Assembly (NCBI RefSeq): GCF_022968825.1
Contig: NZ_JALHKS010000006.1
Location: forward strand, 1-64,000
DNA: 64,000 bases
DNA from: Chryseobacterium salipaludis
GTDB lineage: Bacteria > Bacteroidota > Bacteroidia > Flavobacteriales > Weeksellaceae
Direction of reading: 5' to 3'
In this document: positions 54,348 through 63,490 of the stretch, piece after piece
Layout of the letters: each line of letters begins with the position of its first letter
Numbering within the stretch: position 1 is the first letter of the stretch
The notes under the pieces: generated by a model
The model's input: only the letters and a program-made list of their open reading frames with translations
Databases searched by the model: none
What the model was told of the DNA's origin: nothing
Made by a program: the position numbers and the translations under genes

Positions 54348-54454
54348 AGAAGGTGCCGGTACGACAGTGCAGCAATACGCTCCCGGCCTGCACACTCTTT
54401 CAAAACACAAATTTCAGATAGTTTTCAGCCGGCGTTTTTAATGCCGGCTTTTTT
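54348..54454 (+). ncRNA. Candidate small RNA of about 105 nt
   Basis: Bounded by a TATCTTTG box at 54334-54341 and a terminator at 54428-54454. The only frame starts ATGAGAAGG and runs into the terminator, so it is unlikely to code. I recall similar short frames (ending KTQISDSFQPAFLMPAF) before terminators in other Bacteroidota, which suggests a conserved RNA. It is not a recognisable SRP, 6S or tmRNA. Confidence 0.35.
54428..54454 (+). terminator. Rho-independent terminator
   Basis: GCCGGC (54428-54433), loop GTTTTTAAT, GCCGGC (54443-54448), TTTTTT. Confidence 0.85.
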
Positions 54455-54630
54455 GCCGGCAACCTCCGGCTGATAAACAATTGTTCTTTAAAACTTTATA
54501 CCCGGGAAGCTTTATCGGTATAATTTCACTACGTTTTCTTAATATTTTTAGCATAGATGATAAAATTCAGTGTAATTTTGTTGCTGCGGTACTGCTTTTT
54601 AGCTAGCTTTATATACCTAACATATAGTCT

Positions 54631-55488
54631 ATGGTGAGAAAACAACTTTTTAACTGGGGACTTGCAACCGTTCGCCAGCCACTGCGAGTGGAAACCACAG
54701 GGGTGTATCCTGTCTTCCGTATTGTCTATAGCGGTACAGACACCATACACCTGACGCTGAATGGCAAAGAGCAGACCTTGCACCCCGAAACCTTCCTGCT
54801 GATTCACCCACAGGTCGAGGTATGTATTTCAAAACCAGGTGAAACCACAGTCCTGCTCTGGTTTACGCCGGAACTGATCGCAAATTACCCGCCGCGGGTT
54901 CACTATATCCACGAGAACTTTTTGTTTGCCAAAACCGAGGGTTTGCTGGTCAAAAATGAATTCGTGCTGTACGACGACCTGCGTCGGCAATACCTGCTTC
55001 CTTTCCTGGAGGCACTGCCGGGTGCAGGCTTTCGTAAAAACATCTTTATCAATTTTCTGGAGTACCTTCTGATACGTGTCGTGCTTGCCACTGATCCTTC
55101 CCTTCAGCATCAGCGAAATCATGCGTATGAAAAGAAAATTGCCGAGGACTTTAAGGACCTGTTGCAGAAAAACGCAGGACGGCAATATTCCATGGATCAG
55201 TACGCCTCTCTTTTGCACATCAGCAAGCGGACCCTGGACCGTGCCATGCAGGTCGTGTACGGCTGCACCGCGAAAAAATGGTGGGAAACCTATATCCTGG
55301 ACTGGGCGCGGCGTGACCTGGCACAGACCGATATTCCGGTTAAAAACCTGAGCCTGGAACTGGGCTTTTCACAGGATTCCAATTTTATTAATTTCTTTAA
55401 AAAACATACGGGATGGTCTCCCTCGCAGTACCGGGAACGCGCCAATCGAAAGGAAAAGACACAGACAGGCAGTTGCAATATAAGCTGA
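54631..55488 (+). CDS. AraC-family transcriptional regulator
   Basis: 285 residues. The N-terminal cupin-like sensor (about 15-100) is followed by a C-terminal AraC HTH domain (about 175-275): QYSMDQYASLLHISKRTLDR, then LSLELGFSQDSNFINFFKKH and TGWSPSQYRER. It is a soluble one-component regulator. No operon partner is adjacent; its target is unknown. Confidence 0.88.
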   Translation: MVRKQLFNWGLATVRQPLRVETTGVYPVFRIVYSGTDTIHLTLNGKEQTLHPETFLLIHPQVEVCISKPGETTVLLWFTPELIANYPPRVHYIHENFLFAKTEGLLVKNEFVLYDDLRRQYLLPFLEALPGAGFRKNIFINFLEYLLIRVVLATDPSLQHQRNHAYEKKIAEDFKDLLQKNAGRQYSMDQYASLLHISKRTLDRAMQVVYGCTAKKWWETYILDWARRDLAQTDIPVKNLSLELGFSQDSNFINFFKKHTGWSPSQYRERANRKEKTQTGSCNIS

Positions 55489-55753
55489 ACCAATACGCTA
55501 CACCTGGTTACAAATCCATTCTTGGTCCGGATTCCTTGCATAAAACCTGCGGCATCTCACCCTGCAGGACCGTGCGGATCAATCCGTTCTTGGAGGCGTA
55601 TCCCGCACAAATAAAATCGCGCTTCGCTGAGCGAAGCGACCTTGCGTTCTTAATTAATACGCAAAGCAATACAGTTTCTTTGCGTGCTCTGCATTAATAA
55701 AAGCAGTGTAATCCATCCAAACAACAGCCGTAAACACCTACAACACACGGCCC
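55489..55753. other. Gap with a palindrome
   Basis: 265 bp with no gene. CGCTTCGCT and AGCGAAGCG form a 9-bp hairpin near 55620-55640 without a U-tract. Confidence 0.4.
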
Positions 55754-56221
55754 TCACTGCACATCCTCACCCGCCTGCAGGATCAGCTCGTATTCAAATC
55801 CCCGGCCCAGCAGATATTTTACCGTCTTGGAGCGCCGCTGCCAGTCCTGAATGCCTTTGGTTTTTTCATAATAACTGCGGTATTGTTTCTCCAGTTCTTT
55901 GCGGTATTCCGGTTCATAAAGCTCATCAAAGGACTGATTGATCAGCTTTTCGGGCACACCTTTTTGTTTCAGGTGCATGCGAATTTTATTCCGGCCCCAG
56001 CCTTTGATATTGAATTTTCCGCGGATGTAACTTCGGGCAAACCTTTCCTCATTGAGGAAATTTTCCTGCATCAGGTACAACAGAATCTCTTCCTTCGCTT
56101 CCGGAATCAGCAGGAAATCCCGCATCTTCTGTTCCACTTCCTGGTGGCAGCGGTCCTGATAGGTGCAGTAATTCGCCATTTTCTGTTTGATCTCTTCGAA
56201 GGTATAGGATTTCTTTTCCAT
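55754..56221 (-). CDS. recX: RecX-family regulatory protein
   Basis: 155 residues, a normal RecX length. It is made of three-helix repeats: MANYCTYQDRCHQEVEQKMR, FLNEERFARSYIRGKFNIKG and WGRNKIRMHLKQKGVP, the RecX hallmark. RecX binds RecA filaments and limits their activity. recA is not in the window. The -7 box CAAAGATA (minus strand TATCTTTG, 56234-56241) lies 12 nt before the ATG. Confidence 0.9.
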   Translation of the reverse strand: MEKKSYTFEEIKQKMANYCTYQDRCHQEVEQKMRDFLLIPEAKEEILLYLMQENFLNEERFARSYIRGKFNIKGWGRNKIRMHLKQKGVPEKLINQSFDELYEPEYRKELEKQYRSYYEKTKGIQDWQRRSKTVKYLLGRGFEYELILQAGEDVQ

Positions 56222-56233
56222 AGCAGGTTTTTA

Positions 56234-56241
56234 CAAAGATA
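56234..56241 (-). promoter_or_regulatory. -7 box for recX
   Basis: TATCTTTG on the minus strand, 12 nt from the start codon. Confidence 0.55.
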
Positions 56242-56282
56242 AGGGTAGCGGACTTTTCATAACGCATACAATTGAACTCCGC

Positions 56283-56318
56283 AAAAAAAAGAAGCCGCTT
56301 CCCATCACAGGAAACGGC
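56283..56318 (-). terminator. Terminator of glyA
   Basis: GCCGCTTCC (56294-56302) pairs with GGAAACGGC (56310-56318) with one G-T; an eight-base A-run (56283-56290) gives the U-tract on the minus strand. Confidence 0.82.
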
Positions 56319-56341
56319 CTCTTTACATTAACTAAAAACTA

Positions 56342-57607
56342 CTAAAATGTGAATAACGGCTTACCGGCCATCATATCATTTACTTGTCGGCGCACGTTCA
56401 GTAAGACCGTTTCATCGTTCAGGTTGTCCACCACTTCACTGATGAATCCGGCCAGTGGCGCCATATCGGCTTCCTTCAGGCCGCGGGTCGTGATCGCTGC
56501 CGTACCGAGACGGATGCCCGAGGTGGTGAAGGCAGACTTATCATCGAACGGCACCATATTTTTATTGCAGGTAATATCTGCTTTTACCAAAGCTTTCTCC
56601 GTTTCCTTACCATTGACATTCTTGTTGCGCAGGTCCACCAGCATCAGGTGGTTATCCGTACCGCCGCTCACAATATCGAAACCGTGGCTGATCATAGCAT
56701 CAGACAGCGCCCGGGCGTTGGCGACGACCTGCTTCGCATACGTTTCAAACCGCGAATCCAGCGCCTCACCGAAAGCAACCGCTTTGCCCGCAATCACATG
56801 TTCCAGCGGGCCGCCCTGAACACCCGGAAATACCGCGCTGTCCAGCACCTGGCTCATCATCTTGATCTGTCCTTTGGGAGTTTTGTGGCCCACGGTATTT
56901 TCATAATCACGCCCCAGCATAATCAGTCCGCCACGCGGGCCGCGCAGGGTTTTATGGGTAGTCGTGGTCACCACATGGCAATGCGCAAACGGTGAACTCA
57001 GCAATCCTTTCGCGATCAGACCTGCCGGATGGGCAATATCCGCCCACAGCGTAGCACCCACTTCGTCTGCCACTTCACGGAAGAAGGCAAAATCAATATC
57101 ACGGGAATACGCAGAGTAGCCGGCAATAATCATCTTCGGTTTCACTTCCAGCGCTTTTTGGCGCATCGCTTCATAATCGATCAGTCCGGTTTCCTGAATT
57201 AAACCGTAGAAATGCGCCTCGTACTGAATCCCTGAAAAGTTGACCGGTGAACCGTGCGTCAGGTGGCCGCCCATCGAAAGGTCGAGCCCCAGGATTTTAT
57301 CGCCCGGCTGCAGCAGCGACAGATATACGGCTGCATTCGCCTGGGAACCGGAGTGCGGCTGCACGTTGGCGTACTCCACGCCGAACAGTTCCTTCGCCCG
57401 TTCAATGGCCAGCGTCTCCACTTCGTCCACCACTTCGCACCCGCCATAGTAGCGGCGGCCCGGGTATCCTTCTGCATATTTATTCGTAAGCACGCTGCCC
57501 ACTGCCTTCATGACTGCATCTGATACAAAGTTTTCAGAAGCAATCAGTTCCAGCCCGTGGGTTTGCCTGAGCCTTTCCTGCTCAATAAGGTCAAAAATCG
57601 GATCCAT
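56342..57607 (-). CDS. glyA: Serine hydroxymethyltransferase
   Basis: 421 residues, full length. Landmarks: [14 protein letters not shown] near the start, [43 protein letters not shown] and the PLP-binding [14 protein letters not shown] with Lys219. The enzyme converts serine and tetrahydrofolate to glycine and methylene-tetrahydrofolate. A minus-strand TAAATTTG box lies at 57642-57649. It is monocistronic, with a terminator before recX. Confidence 0.97.
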   Translation of the reverse strand: MDPIFDLIEQERLRQTHGLELIASENFVSDAVMKAVGSVLTNKYAEGYPGRRYYGGCEVVDEVETLAIERAKELFGVEYANVQPHSGSQANAAVYLSLLQPGDKILGLDLSMGGHLTHGSPVNFSGIQYEAHFYGLIQETGLIDYEAMRQKALEVKPKMIIAGYSAYSRDIDFAFFREVADEVGATLWADIAHPAGLIAKGLLSSPFAHCHVVTTTTHKTLRGPRGGLIMLGRDYENTVGHKTPKGQIKMMSQVLDSAVFPGVQGGPLEHVIAGKAVAFGEALDSRFETYAKQVVANARALSDAMISHGFDIVSGGTDNHLMLVDLRNKNVNGKETEKALVKADITCNKNMVPFDDKSAFTTSGIRLGTAAITTRGLKEADMAPLAGFISEVVDNLNDETVLLNVRRQVNDMMAGKPLFTF

Positions 57608-57641
57608 ACTTGTAAGTAAAATTCATTGTTGATTAGGGTAT

Positions 57642-57649
57642 CAAATTTA
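57642..57649 (-). promoter_or_regulatory. -7 box for glyA
   Basis: Minus-strand TAAATTTG, 34 nt before the glyA start codon. Confidence 0.5.
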
Positions 57650-57754
57650 GGCAAATTTTAGCAAAGAAATAAAGCGGTGAAGGCATCAATTACCTGATAT
57701 GTTTCCATAAATTTCGCCAATCGTTCACAATACCTGTAATCCCTTTCTATTTAG

Positions 57755-57762
57755 TATTTTTG
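57755..57762 (+). promoter_or_regulatory. -7 box for the Smr-domain gene
   Basis: TATTTTTG, only 5 nt before the GTG start at 57768, so the mRNA would be nearly leaderless. Confidence 0.5.
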
Positions 57763-57767
57763 CTTTT

Positions 57768-58274
57768 GTGAATAAAAAATGGCAGCCCGGTTCCGGAGTT
57801 TCGGTGGTGGATGAGGATCTGAAAGGAATCCTGGTTTCCATCAGTGAGGGCATGGCTGTGCTGGAAGACGTGCATGGTTTCCGGCATGAATATCCGCTGC
57901 ATAAGCTGGTGCCCGAGGACCGGGAACTGTACGATCACGTTCCGGTCCGGAAAAAGGCAGAGCCGCTGAAGACCCTGTCCAAAAAACATAACGAAAAACT
58001 GCTGAGGCTGGATTTACATTTTGAAAGGCTGGTGCGCAATCCGCAACAGTATTCATCCTATGAACGCCTGCTGATTCAGCGCGAACGCCTTTTGGACACA
58101 CTGGAATTCTGCCGCACCCACCGTTTGAAAAAACTGGAAATCATCCACGGTATTGGTGACGGCACCCTGCAAAAAATGGTGTATGACGTGCTGGAAAGTC
58201 AGCTCAACCTTGATTTTCATAATAATGAAATCCTGCACGACCAGTCCGGAACTGTACTTGTTTATTTAAAATAA
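57768..58274 (+). CDS. Smr-domain protein (MutS2-like C-terminal domain)
   Basis: 168 residues from a GTG start. The N-terminal 55 residues form a small beta domain (QPGSGVSVVDEDLKGILVSI). The C-terminal Smr domain has LDLHFERL near 81-88 and IIHGIGDGTLQKMVYDVLES, the HGxGxGxL motif slightly altered (HGIGDG). Smr domains bind or nick branched DNA or act on RNA. The -7 box overlaps the region just before the start. Confidence 0.82.
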   Translation: MNKKWQPGSGVSVVDEDLKGILVSISEGMAVLEDVHGFRHEYPLHKLVPEDRELYDHVPVRKKAEPLKTLSKKHNEKLLRLDLHFERLVRNPQQYSSYERLLIQRERLLDTLEFCRTHRLKKLEIIHGIGDGTLQKMVYDVLESQLNLDFHNNEILHDQSGTVLVYLK

Positions 58275-58279
58275 AAAAA

Positions 58280-58304
58280 CGCAGCCTTGCGAAAAGAGGC
58301 TGCG
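58280..58304. terminator. Bidirectional terminator
   Basis: CGCAGCCT and AGGCTGCG pair around a 9-nt loop. AAAAAAA on the left gives a U-tract for the minus-strand DUF6370 gene; TTGTCGTTT on the right serves the plus-strand Smr gene more weakly. Confidence 0.85.
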
Positions 58305-58330
58305 TTGTCGTTTAGTATAGAACGCGTCTG

Positions 58331-58636
58331 TTACTCGACATACTTAAAAGAAGTTGCATAGAATTTTCCTTTCTTGATTTCACCGCTCACCACCGCTTTC
58401 TTCGTCATTTTGCAATAGCCGTCTTCCGCATGCGCGTTCCCGAAAGTTTTCTTATCCAGGCCTTCCACGTGGTAGATCTTGTTGTCAATTTTAACTGCCA
58501 TGGCGCAGCCTTTATCTGTTTTTAATTTAAACTGGCACATCCCACAGCCGGCGTCCACCGTTTGGTTCTGAATTTTTTGCTGTCCGAAAACGGTTACCGA
58601 AAAAGTGAGCATCAGCAGCATAAATAGGTTTCTCAT
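58331..58636 (-). CDS. DUF6370-family secreted protein
   Basis: 101 residues. Signal peptide (about 1-18), then VDAGCGMCQFKLKTDKGCAM with three cysteines, and GNAHAEDGYCKMTKKAVVSG. This Cys pattern matches DUF6370, small periplasmic proteins of Bacteroidota of unknown role, perhaps metal binding because of the CGMC motif. Confidence 0.82.
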   Translation of the reverse strand: MRNLFMLLMLTFSVTVFGQQKIQNQTVDAGCGMCQFKLKTDKGCAMAVKIDNKIYHVEGLDKKTFGNAHAEDGYCKMTKKAVVSGEIKKGKFYATSFKYVE

Positions 58637-58764
58637 GGGCTTTGTTTTTTAGGTTTAATATCCTGTGAATTAATAAGGTAAAGGTACAGCAATTTACCGT
58701 GCGCACAAGATGATTATAATCAGGTGGACACGGCACTTCATTTTCAGCAGCCGCAAAATTTAAG

Positions 58765-58772
58765 TACATTTG
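58765..58772 (+). promoter_or_regulatory. -7 box for the DUF3822 gene
   Basis: TACATTTG, 11 nt before the ATG at 58784. Confidence 0.55.
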
Positions 58773-58783
58773 CGCCAGCAGTT

Positions 58784-59500
58784 ATGGAACAACTTCACTT
58801 ACTCTTTACGCGCGACGCCCTGCAGTACCAGAGCCGGCGCGGCCGCCAGGTCACTTCCGAAGAAAGCTTTGCCGGCGGAGAAAACACACCTTCTTTACTT
58901 GTGCGGCTCGAGCAGCTGCTGACCTCAAAAAAGTACAGCCATATTCAGGTTATTTCCGCACTGAACCATTTTACCATGATGCCGGAAGGGTTTCGCGAAC
59001 ACGAGCTTGGTTATGAACTGATTGCCTACAATGCCCCCGTGGTAAAAGAGCAGGAGGAACTGATGCTTTCCGTGAACAAGAAGTACGGCGTGCAGTTTTA
59101 TTACACCTTGCCCAAGAACGTGTATCAGCTGATCAAGCAAACCGGCACCGGCACCGCTTTCAATTTTTCCGGCGAGCAGTTTCTCTCCAGAATCAATCCG
59201 AAGAACCGAAAGGAAATTCACATCAACCTCTATGCACAGCAATGTGAGTTTTTTGCCCTGGATGGCCGGAAAGTAGTCTTGTACAATAATCTGGATGTAA
59301 GTTCAGAAGTTGATTTCCTGTATTTCATTATGTTTACTTTAAGTAAAATTGGTTTTGGTTCTCAGGAAACCTCTTTCTTTGTGTATGGCGAAACCACGGA
59401 AAATGAAACCTTTATTTCCGAACTGCGAAAGTTTGTGAAGAAACTTAAGATAAGTTTTGATAACATACCCAACCGGCATTTCCTGCTGAATACCAAATAA
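58784..59500 (+). CDS. DUF3822-family protein
   Basis: 238 residues from the ATG at 58784 (MEQLHLLFTRDALQY); the longer frame from 58724 runs through the -7 box. It reads like an actin/ASKHA-like fold (VISALNHFTMMPEGF, NLYAQQCEFFALDGRKVVLY). DUF3822 is a Bacteroidota-wide family with no assigned function, almost always next to rsmD, as here. Confidence 0.88.
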   Translation: MEQLHLLFTRDALQYQSRRGRQVTSEESFAGGENTPSLLVRLEQLLTSKKYSHIQVISALNHFTMMPEGFREHELGYELIAYNAPVVKEQEELMLSVNKKYGVQFYYTLPKNVYQLIKQTGTGTAFNFSGEQFLSRINPKNRKEIHINLYAQQCEFFALDGRKVVLYNNLDVSSEVDFLYFIMFTLSKIGFGSQETSFFVYGETTENETFISELRKFVKKLKISFDNIPNRHFLLNTK

Positions 59501-59578
59501 ACCGTTTGGTTTTCTGCCGGAAAGCGTACCTTTAACACAGCCGGCCGCTTTTATGGCTGACTACAAATATTTGCCTGT

Positions 59579-60172
59579 ATGTACAGAATCATCAGTGGCC
59601 AGTGGAAAGCCAAAAGAATTTCCGCACCGAAAAATTTCACGGTACGCCCGACGACTGATTTTGCAAAAGAAGCTTTGTTCAGCATTCTGGAAAACCGTTT
59701 TGATGTAGATTTCGCCTCCGCGGCAGCCCTGGATTTGTTTGCCGGCATTGGTTCCCTGTCACTGGAATTAGCCTCCAGAGGGTGCCAGGATGTCACCTCC
59801 GTGGAACTTAATCCGAAACATGCAGCCTTTATTACAACCACAGCAGAACAGCTCGATATGCGCAATCAGGTGCAGGTGCAGCGCGGTGATGTTTTCGACT
59901 GGCTGAAGAAAAACAAAGGCCGCCGTACGTTTTCATTAATTTTGGCAGACCCTCCCTTCTCTCTGGAAGAAGCAGAATACCAGCAGCTTATTAACAGTTT
60001 ACTGAAGCCCGGCGAGTTCCTTACCGAAAATGGCGTTTTGGTGGTTGAACATCAGAGCCGTAAAATTCCGGCACATCCTGCCCTGCTGGATACGCGCAAA
60101 TATGGAAACGTGAGTTTTTCTTTTTTCCGTGCCGAAGCAGCACCCGCCGAAGAACTGCAGGACACTTTATAA
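59579..60172 (+). CDS. rsmD: 16S rRNA (guanine-966 N2)-methyltransferase
   Basis: 197 residues. RIISGQWKAKRISAP and VRPTTDFAKEALFSIL are the RsmD N-terminus; ALDLFAGIGSLSLELASRG is SAM motif I; ADPPFS with Asp124-Pro-Pro-Phe is the catalytic motif. It methylates G966 of 16S rRNA in the small subunit. It lies 78 nt after the DUF3822 gene. Its end overlaps the convergent murI end by 6 nt. Confidence 0.94.
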   Translation: MYRIISGQWKAKRISAPKNFTVRPTTDFAKEALFSILENRFDVDFASAAALDLFAGIGSLSLELASRGCQDVTSVELNPKHAAFITTTAEQLDMRNQVQVQRGDVFDWLKKNKGRRTFSLILADPPFSLEEAEYQQLINSLLKPGEFLTENGVLVVEHQSRKIPAHPALLDTRKYGNVSFSFFRAEAAPAEELQDTL

Positions 60173-60997
60173 CACTTCCAGCTGCAGCGCAACCGAGTTG
60201 CCGAAGAAACGACGGGAAATTTTCTGGAAATTCTTAGTAATATCCGATAAATAAAATTCGCAGGACGGCTGCGGGTTGGCGCTGCGCAATAACTGGCTTT
60301 TATCTAATTCCATCCGGAGCTGGTTGGCCACAATGCCCGGCGAATCAATCACGCGTACGCGGTTGCCGTAAAAATGCCGGATTTCTTTGATAAGCAGTGG
60401 ATAGTGCGTACAGCCGAGAATTAAGGTTTCGATATTCTTCAGTTTATTGCTGCTCAGGTAATTATATAAAATAGCGTGCGTGATAGGATGATCCCGGAAA
60501 CCTTCCTCAATAGCCGGTACCAGCAGCGGTGTGGCCAGTTCATCCACATGCAGAAAACGGTTATGCTTCCGGATGGTTTTGCGGTACAAACCGGTGTTCA
60601 CCGTCGCTTTCGTTGCAATAACACCGACTGTATTGTGAATTTCATACGCTACCTTTTCGGCCACCGGATTAATGACATCGATCACCGGCACGCGGCCGTC
60701 GACCAGCGCAATAACTTCTTTCAGCGCATTGGCTGTAGCGGAGTTGCAGGCAATTACAATGGCTTTGCAGTTCTTCTTTAAAAGAAACTCCGTAATGCGG
60801 GTGCAATATCCTACAATGGCTTCCCGGGATTTTTCGCCGTACGGCAGGTGCTTGGTATCTCCAAAGTAAATAAGGTCCTCATTCGGAAGCAGCCTCCGGA
60901 TTTCTTTCGCGATGGTCAGGCCGCCCACCCCGGAGTCAAAAACACCAATGGGTTGCGAAGGAGAAAGATGGCTGTAATCAGGTTTCTTATTTTTCAA
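60167..60997 (-). CDS. murI: Glutamate racemase
   Basis: 276 residues from the TTG at 60997. The frame also has a TTG at 61018, but that codon lies inside the TATTTTTG -7 box, so transcription should begin downstream of it. Motifs: IGVFDSGVGGLTIAKEI, IYFGDTKHLPYG, catalytic Cys84 in IACNSATAN and Cys196 in LGCTHYPLL. The enzyme supplies D-glutamate for peptidoglycan. The non-ATG start is unusual but fits the promoter position. Confidence 0.93.
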   Translation of the reverse strand: MKNKKPDYSHLSPSQPIGVFDSGVGGLTIAKEIRRLLPNEDLIYFGDTKHLPYGEKSREAIVGYCTRITEFLLKKNCKAIVIACNSATANALKEVIALVDGRVPVIDVINPVAEKVAYEIHNTVGVIATKATVNTGLYRKTIRKHNRFLHVDELATPLLVPAIEEGFRDHPITHAILYNYLSSNKLKNIETLILGCTHYPLLIKEIRHFYGNRVRVIDSPGIVANQLRMELDKSQLLRSANPQPSCEFYLSDITKNFQKISRRFFGNSVALQLEVL

Positions 60998-61015
60998 AGG
61001 AGCAGAATATTTTTG

Positions 61016-61023
61016 CAAAAATA
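61016..61023 (-). promoter_or_regulatory. -7 box for murI
   Basis: Minus-strand TATTTTTG. It overlaps the upstream TTG and so decides for the downstream start at 60997. Confidence 0.55.
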
Positions 61024-61108
61024 AGAAAATGCAGTCGGACTTTTGCGTATCAACCGACCTGTCGATAGCAATATTCTCTTTCCAAAGCGGCTTCTTTTAC
61101 GTCCAGTT

Positions 61109-61325
61109 GTCATGCTGAAAGCATCTCAACGATGTTTCTCCATTGTCGAGATTCCTGCGCAACGACAACCGCCAACGTCCATTTGTCATGTTGAAAGCAT
61201 GTCAACGATGTTTATCCACTGTTGAGATTCCTGCGGAATGACAGACGCTAACGCCCAATTGTCATGCTAAAAGCATCTCAACGCTGTGATTGCCCGCTGT
61301 TTAGATTCCTCCGGAATGACAACCG
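61109..61325. repeat. Three tandem GTCATGCTGAAAGCATCTCA units, 76-bp period
   Basis: Units begin at 61109, 61185 and 61261. Each starts GTCATG and ends CGGAATGAC or similar, with ATCTCAAC facing GTTGAGAT inside, so each folds as an imperfect hairpin. This is a REP-like dispersed repeat; no gene. Confidence 0.85.
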
Positions 61326-61345
61326 CCTTCTCTTTTCTCTGCTCA

Positions 61346-62461
61346 TTAAACCACAAACAAATCCGAGGCAATCCCATCGGCTAAAAACCAATGTTTTTCC
61401 GGAATAGCCAGATAACCGTCCTTCAGCTGTAATTTTCCCTCCAACAAATACTGGTTTAGGACCATTCCCCATCTGCCGTCGCTCATCAGCTGCTGTAGTT
61501 TTGCAAAGTCAACACCCCGGCGCGTGCGCAGGCCAATCATCAGCATTTCATTATACCGGTCACGCGCAGACAGTTCTTCCGTTTCCAGTGGCAACTGATG
61601 CTGCTGCAAAGCGTCAATGTATTTTCGGTTATGGCTGACGTTCCAGCTGCGCTTTTGCCTGCCGTCGTAGGAGTGCGCAGACGGACCGATACCCAAATAT
61701 TCCTTATACTGCCAGTAGGCGCCATTATGGCGCGAGTGAAATCCCGGCTTCCCGAAATTGGAAATCTCATAATGCTCAAAACCCTGTGCCGCCAGAAACG
61801 AGGACATATAAAAGAAATCATCGTGCTGCTGCTGTTCCGCCGGCGCTTTCACTTTGCCCTGCGAAATCCAGGCATTCAAAGCGGTTTGCGGTTCCACTGT
61901 GAGCGCATATGCCGAAATATGCGGCACTCCTAAGCCAACTGCCTGGTCAAGATTGCGCTGCCACGTGTCCGACTCTGCCGTCGGTGTACCATAAATCAAA
62001 TCAATACTGATATTATGGAAGCCGAAATCCTGCGCACGCCGAATGGAATCCACAGCTTCCGCTCCGTTATGCGCACGGTTCATTAATTTCAGGTCAGCGT
62101 CATAAAAGCTTTGGGTGCCAAGCGAAAGGCGGTTTGCCGGCGAGGCAGATAGCCGTTTCAGAAAATCATCCGTCAGGTCATCCGGATTGGCCTCCACCGT
62201 AATTTCAATATCGTCTGAAAAAGAAAAATAGTCTGCCGTCTCTTCGATCAGCTGGTGCAGTTCCGCTGCCCCGAGCAATGACGGGGTGCCGCCGCCAAAA
62301 TAAACAGAGTTCAGCTGCCGGGACTGCAGTTCGCCTTGTCGAAGTTTCAGTTCCTTTTTCAGCGCCGCCAGCATCGGTTCCCGGTCGCGTAGGGACACCG
62401 AAAAATGGAAATTGCAGTAACTGCACTTCTGGCGGCAGAAAGGAATGTGGAAATAAATCAT
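61346..62461 (-). CDS. hemW: Radical SAM heme chaperone HemW
   Basis: 371 residues. MIYFHIPFCRQKCSYCNFHF carries the radical-SAM cysteines C9-x3-C13-x2-C16 followed by Phe. Further HemW segments are YFGGGTPSLL, ITVEANPDDLT, RLSLGTQSFYDADLKLMNRA and ISIDLIYGTP, and the C-terminal RTRRGVDF part of the HemN_C domain. HemW delivers heme to respiratory enzymes. A minus-strand TACCTTTG box (62469-62476) lies 7 nt upstream of the start. Confidence 0.94.
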   Translation of the reverse strand: MIYFHIPFCRQKCSYCNFHFSVSLRDREPMLAALKKELKLRQGELQSRQLNSVYFGGGTPSLLGAAELHQLIEETADYFSFSDDIEITVEANPDDLTDDFLKRLSASPANRLSLGTQSFYDADLKLMNRAHNGAEAVDSIRRAQDFGFHNISIDLIYGTPTAESDTWQRNLDQAVGLGVPHISAYALTVEPQTALNAWISQGKVKAPAEQQQHDDFFYMSSFLAAQGFEHYEISNFGKPGFHSRHNGAYWQYKEYLGIGPSAHSYDGRQKRSWNVSHNRKYIDALQQHQLPLETEELSARDRYNEMLMIGLRTRRGVDFAKLQQLMSDGRWGMVLNQYLLEGKLQLKDGYLAIPEKHWFLADGIASDLFVV

Positions 62462-62468
62462 GCGGCAG

Positions 62469-62476
62469 CAAAGGTA
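62469..62476 (-). promoter_or_regulatory. -7 box for hemW
   Basis: Minus-strand TACCTTTG, 7 nt before the ATG; the transcript would begin at or very near the start codon. Confidence 0.5.
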
Positions 62477-62523
62477 CTTTCTTTAAAGAAAAATCCCTGC
62501 GGTTGCTTTACAATAAATAACAG

Positions 62524-63468
62524 TTAATAGCGGAAGCCGCGGCTGTTGATAAAGTTTTCGAAGTTATAGCCGATGCTCAGCATAAAGCTGGAGCCCGCCT
62601 GCTGCTGAAAATCAGACATGCCAAAGTTGTAGGCCGCCCCGAAGAAAAACTGATTCACTGTCGCTTTAATCACCGGCGACAGCGTAACACTCTGGTTCCC
62701 GAACTTGCTGCTGGCCATGCGCAGGCTGGCACCGGCTGCAAAGGTGGCATTTTCACCGGTGGCGGTTCCCATGAGATTCACATCCACCAGTTTGGTAGAG
62801 TTGGTATTCAGGTTCACCCATACCGAGGGCGTCAGATAGACATCTTCCCCGAAATAGACATCATAACCGGCGTTCAGCATCACCTTGGTCGGCTCCGGCT
62901 CGACGCCGTTGACAATCGGAATATCGTTGCTTAAGGCAATGTCTTTCACAGAAACTCCCCCAAAAAAATTCCGGTAGGTTACCGCCATTCCCATGTCGGC
63001 GTAGAGCAGAAACATCGAATCAGCGCTGAGCAACGGATCATTCGGTTCCGACGGATTGAGCAGTGAAAGGTCAATATTCATATTATAAAAATTGACATTC
63101 GTACCAAAGGAAAACTGGCTTAAGCGCTCCCCGTCATCATCCAATGGAATAAAATAAGAAGCGCCGGCGGTAATTCCGTTTGAAGAAATAGGGCCGTTCT
63201 GATCCCGGAAAAAAGCCAGCCCCGCGCCCACACGGTCGAAGACATTGGCATGCAGCCCCACAGATTGCACATTGGGCGACTGACTGAAATTGGAGAACTG
63301 CTTCTGATAGTTTAAATTAAGTACCACATCGTCTGTCTGGCCATACAGGGCCGGATTGAAAAGGAATTCACCGTTCAGCAGATATTGCTGATAATACGGC
63401 AGCGTTTCCTGCGCCCGGACACTTCCGAAAAAGATGACCATAACGCAAAGCACATATATTTTTCTCAT
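62524..63468 (-). CDS. PorP/SprF-family type IX secretion membrane protein
   Basis: 314 residues from the ATG at 63468. Signal peptide (cleaved after about residue 20, VRAQ). The mature start QETLPYYQQYLLNGEFLFNP is the PorP/SprF signature; the rest is an outer-membrane beta barrel ending GFRY. Members are partners of type IX secreted or gliding adhesins. No large adhesin gene is next to it here. Confidence 0.92.
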   Translation of the reverse strand: MRKIYVLCVMVIFFGSVRAQETLPYYQQYLLNGEFLFNPALYGQTDDVVLNLNYQKQFSNFSQSPNVQSVGLHANVFDRVGAGLAFFRDQNGPISSNGITAGASYFIPLDDDGERLSQFSFGTNVNFYNMNIDLSLLNPSEPNDPLLSADSMFLLYADMGMAVTYRNFFGGVSVKDIALSNDIPIVNGVEPEPTKVMLNAGYDVYFGEDVYLTPSVWVNLNTNSTKLVDVNLMGTATGENATFAAGASLRMASSKFGNQSVTLSPVIKATVNQFFFGAAYNFGMSDFQQQAGSSFMLSIGYNFENFINSRGFRY

Positions 63469-63490
63469 TATTGAGCGCAAATTTTTGCTG

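Noticed and set aside
54348-54454. SRP RNA, 6S RNA or tmRNA
   Set aside because: The conserved SRP apical motif and the other families' landmarks are not present; left as an unnamed candidate.
61109-61325. Small frames across the 76-bp tandem units
   Set aside because: Hairpin repeats with no coding character.
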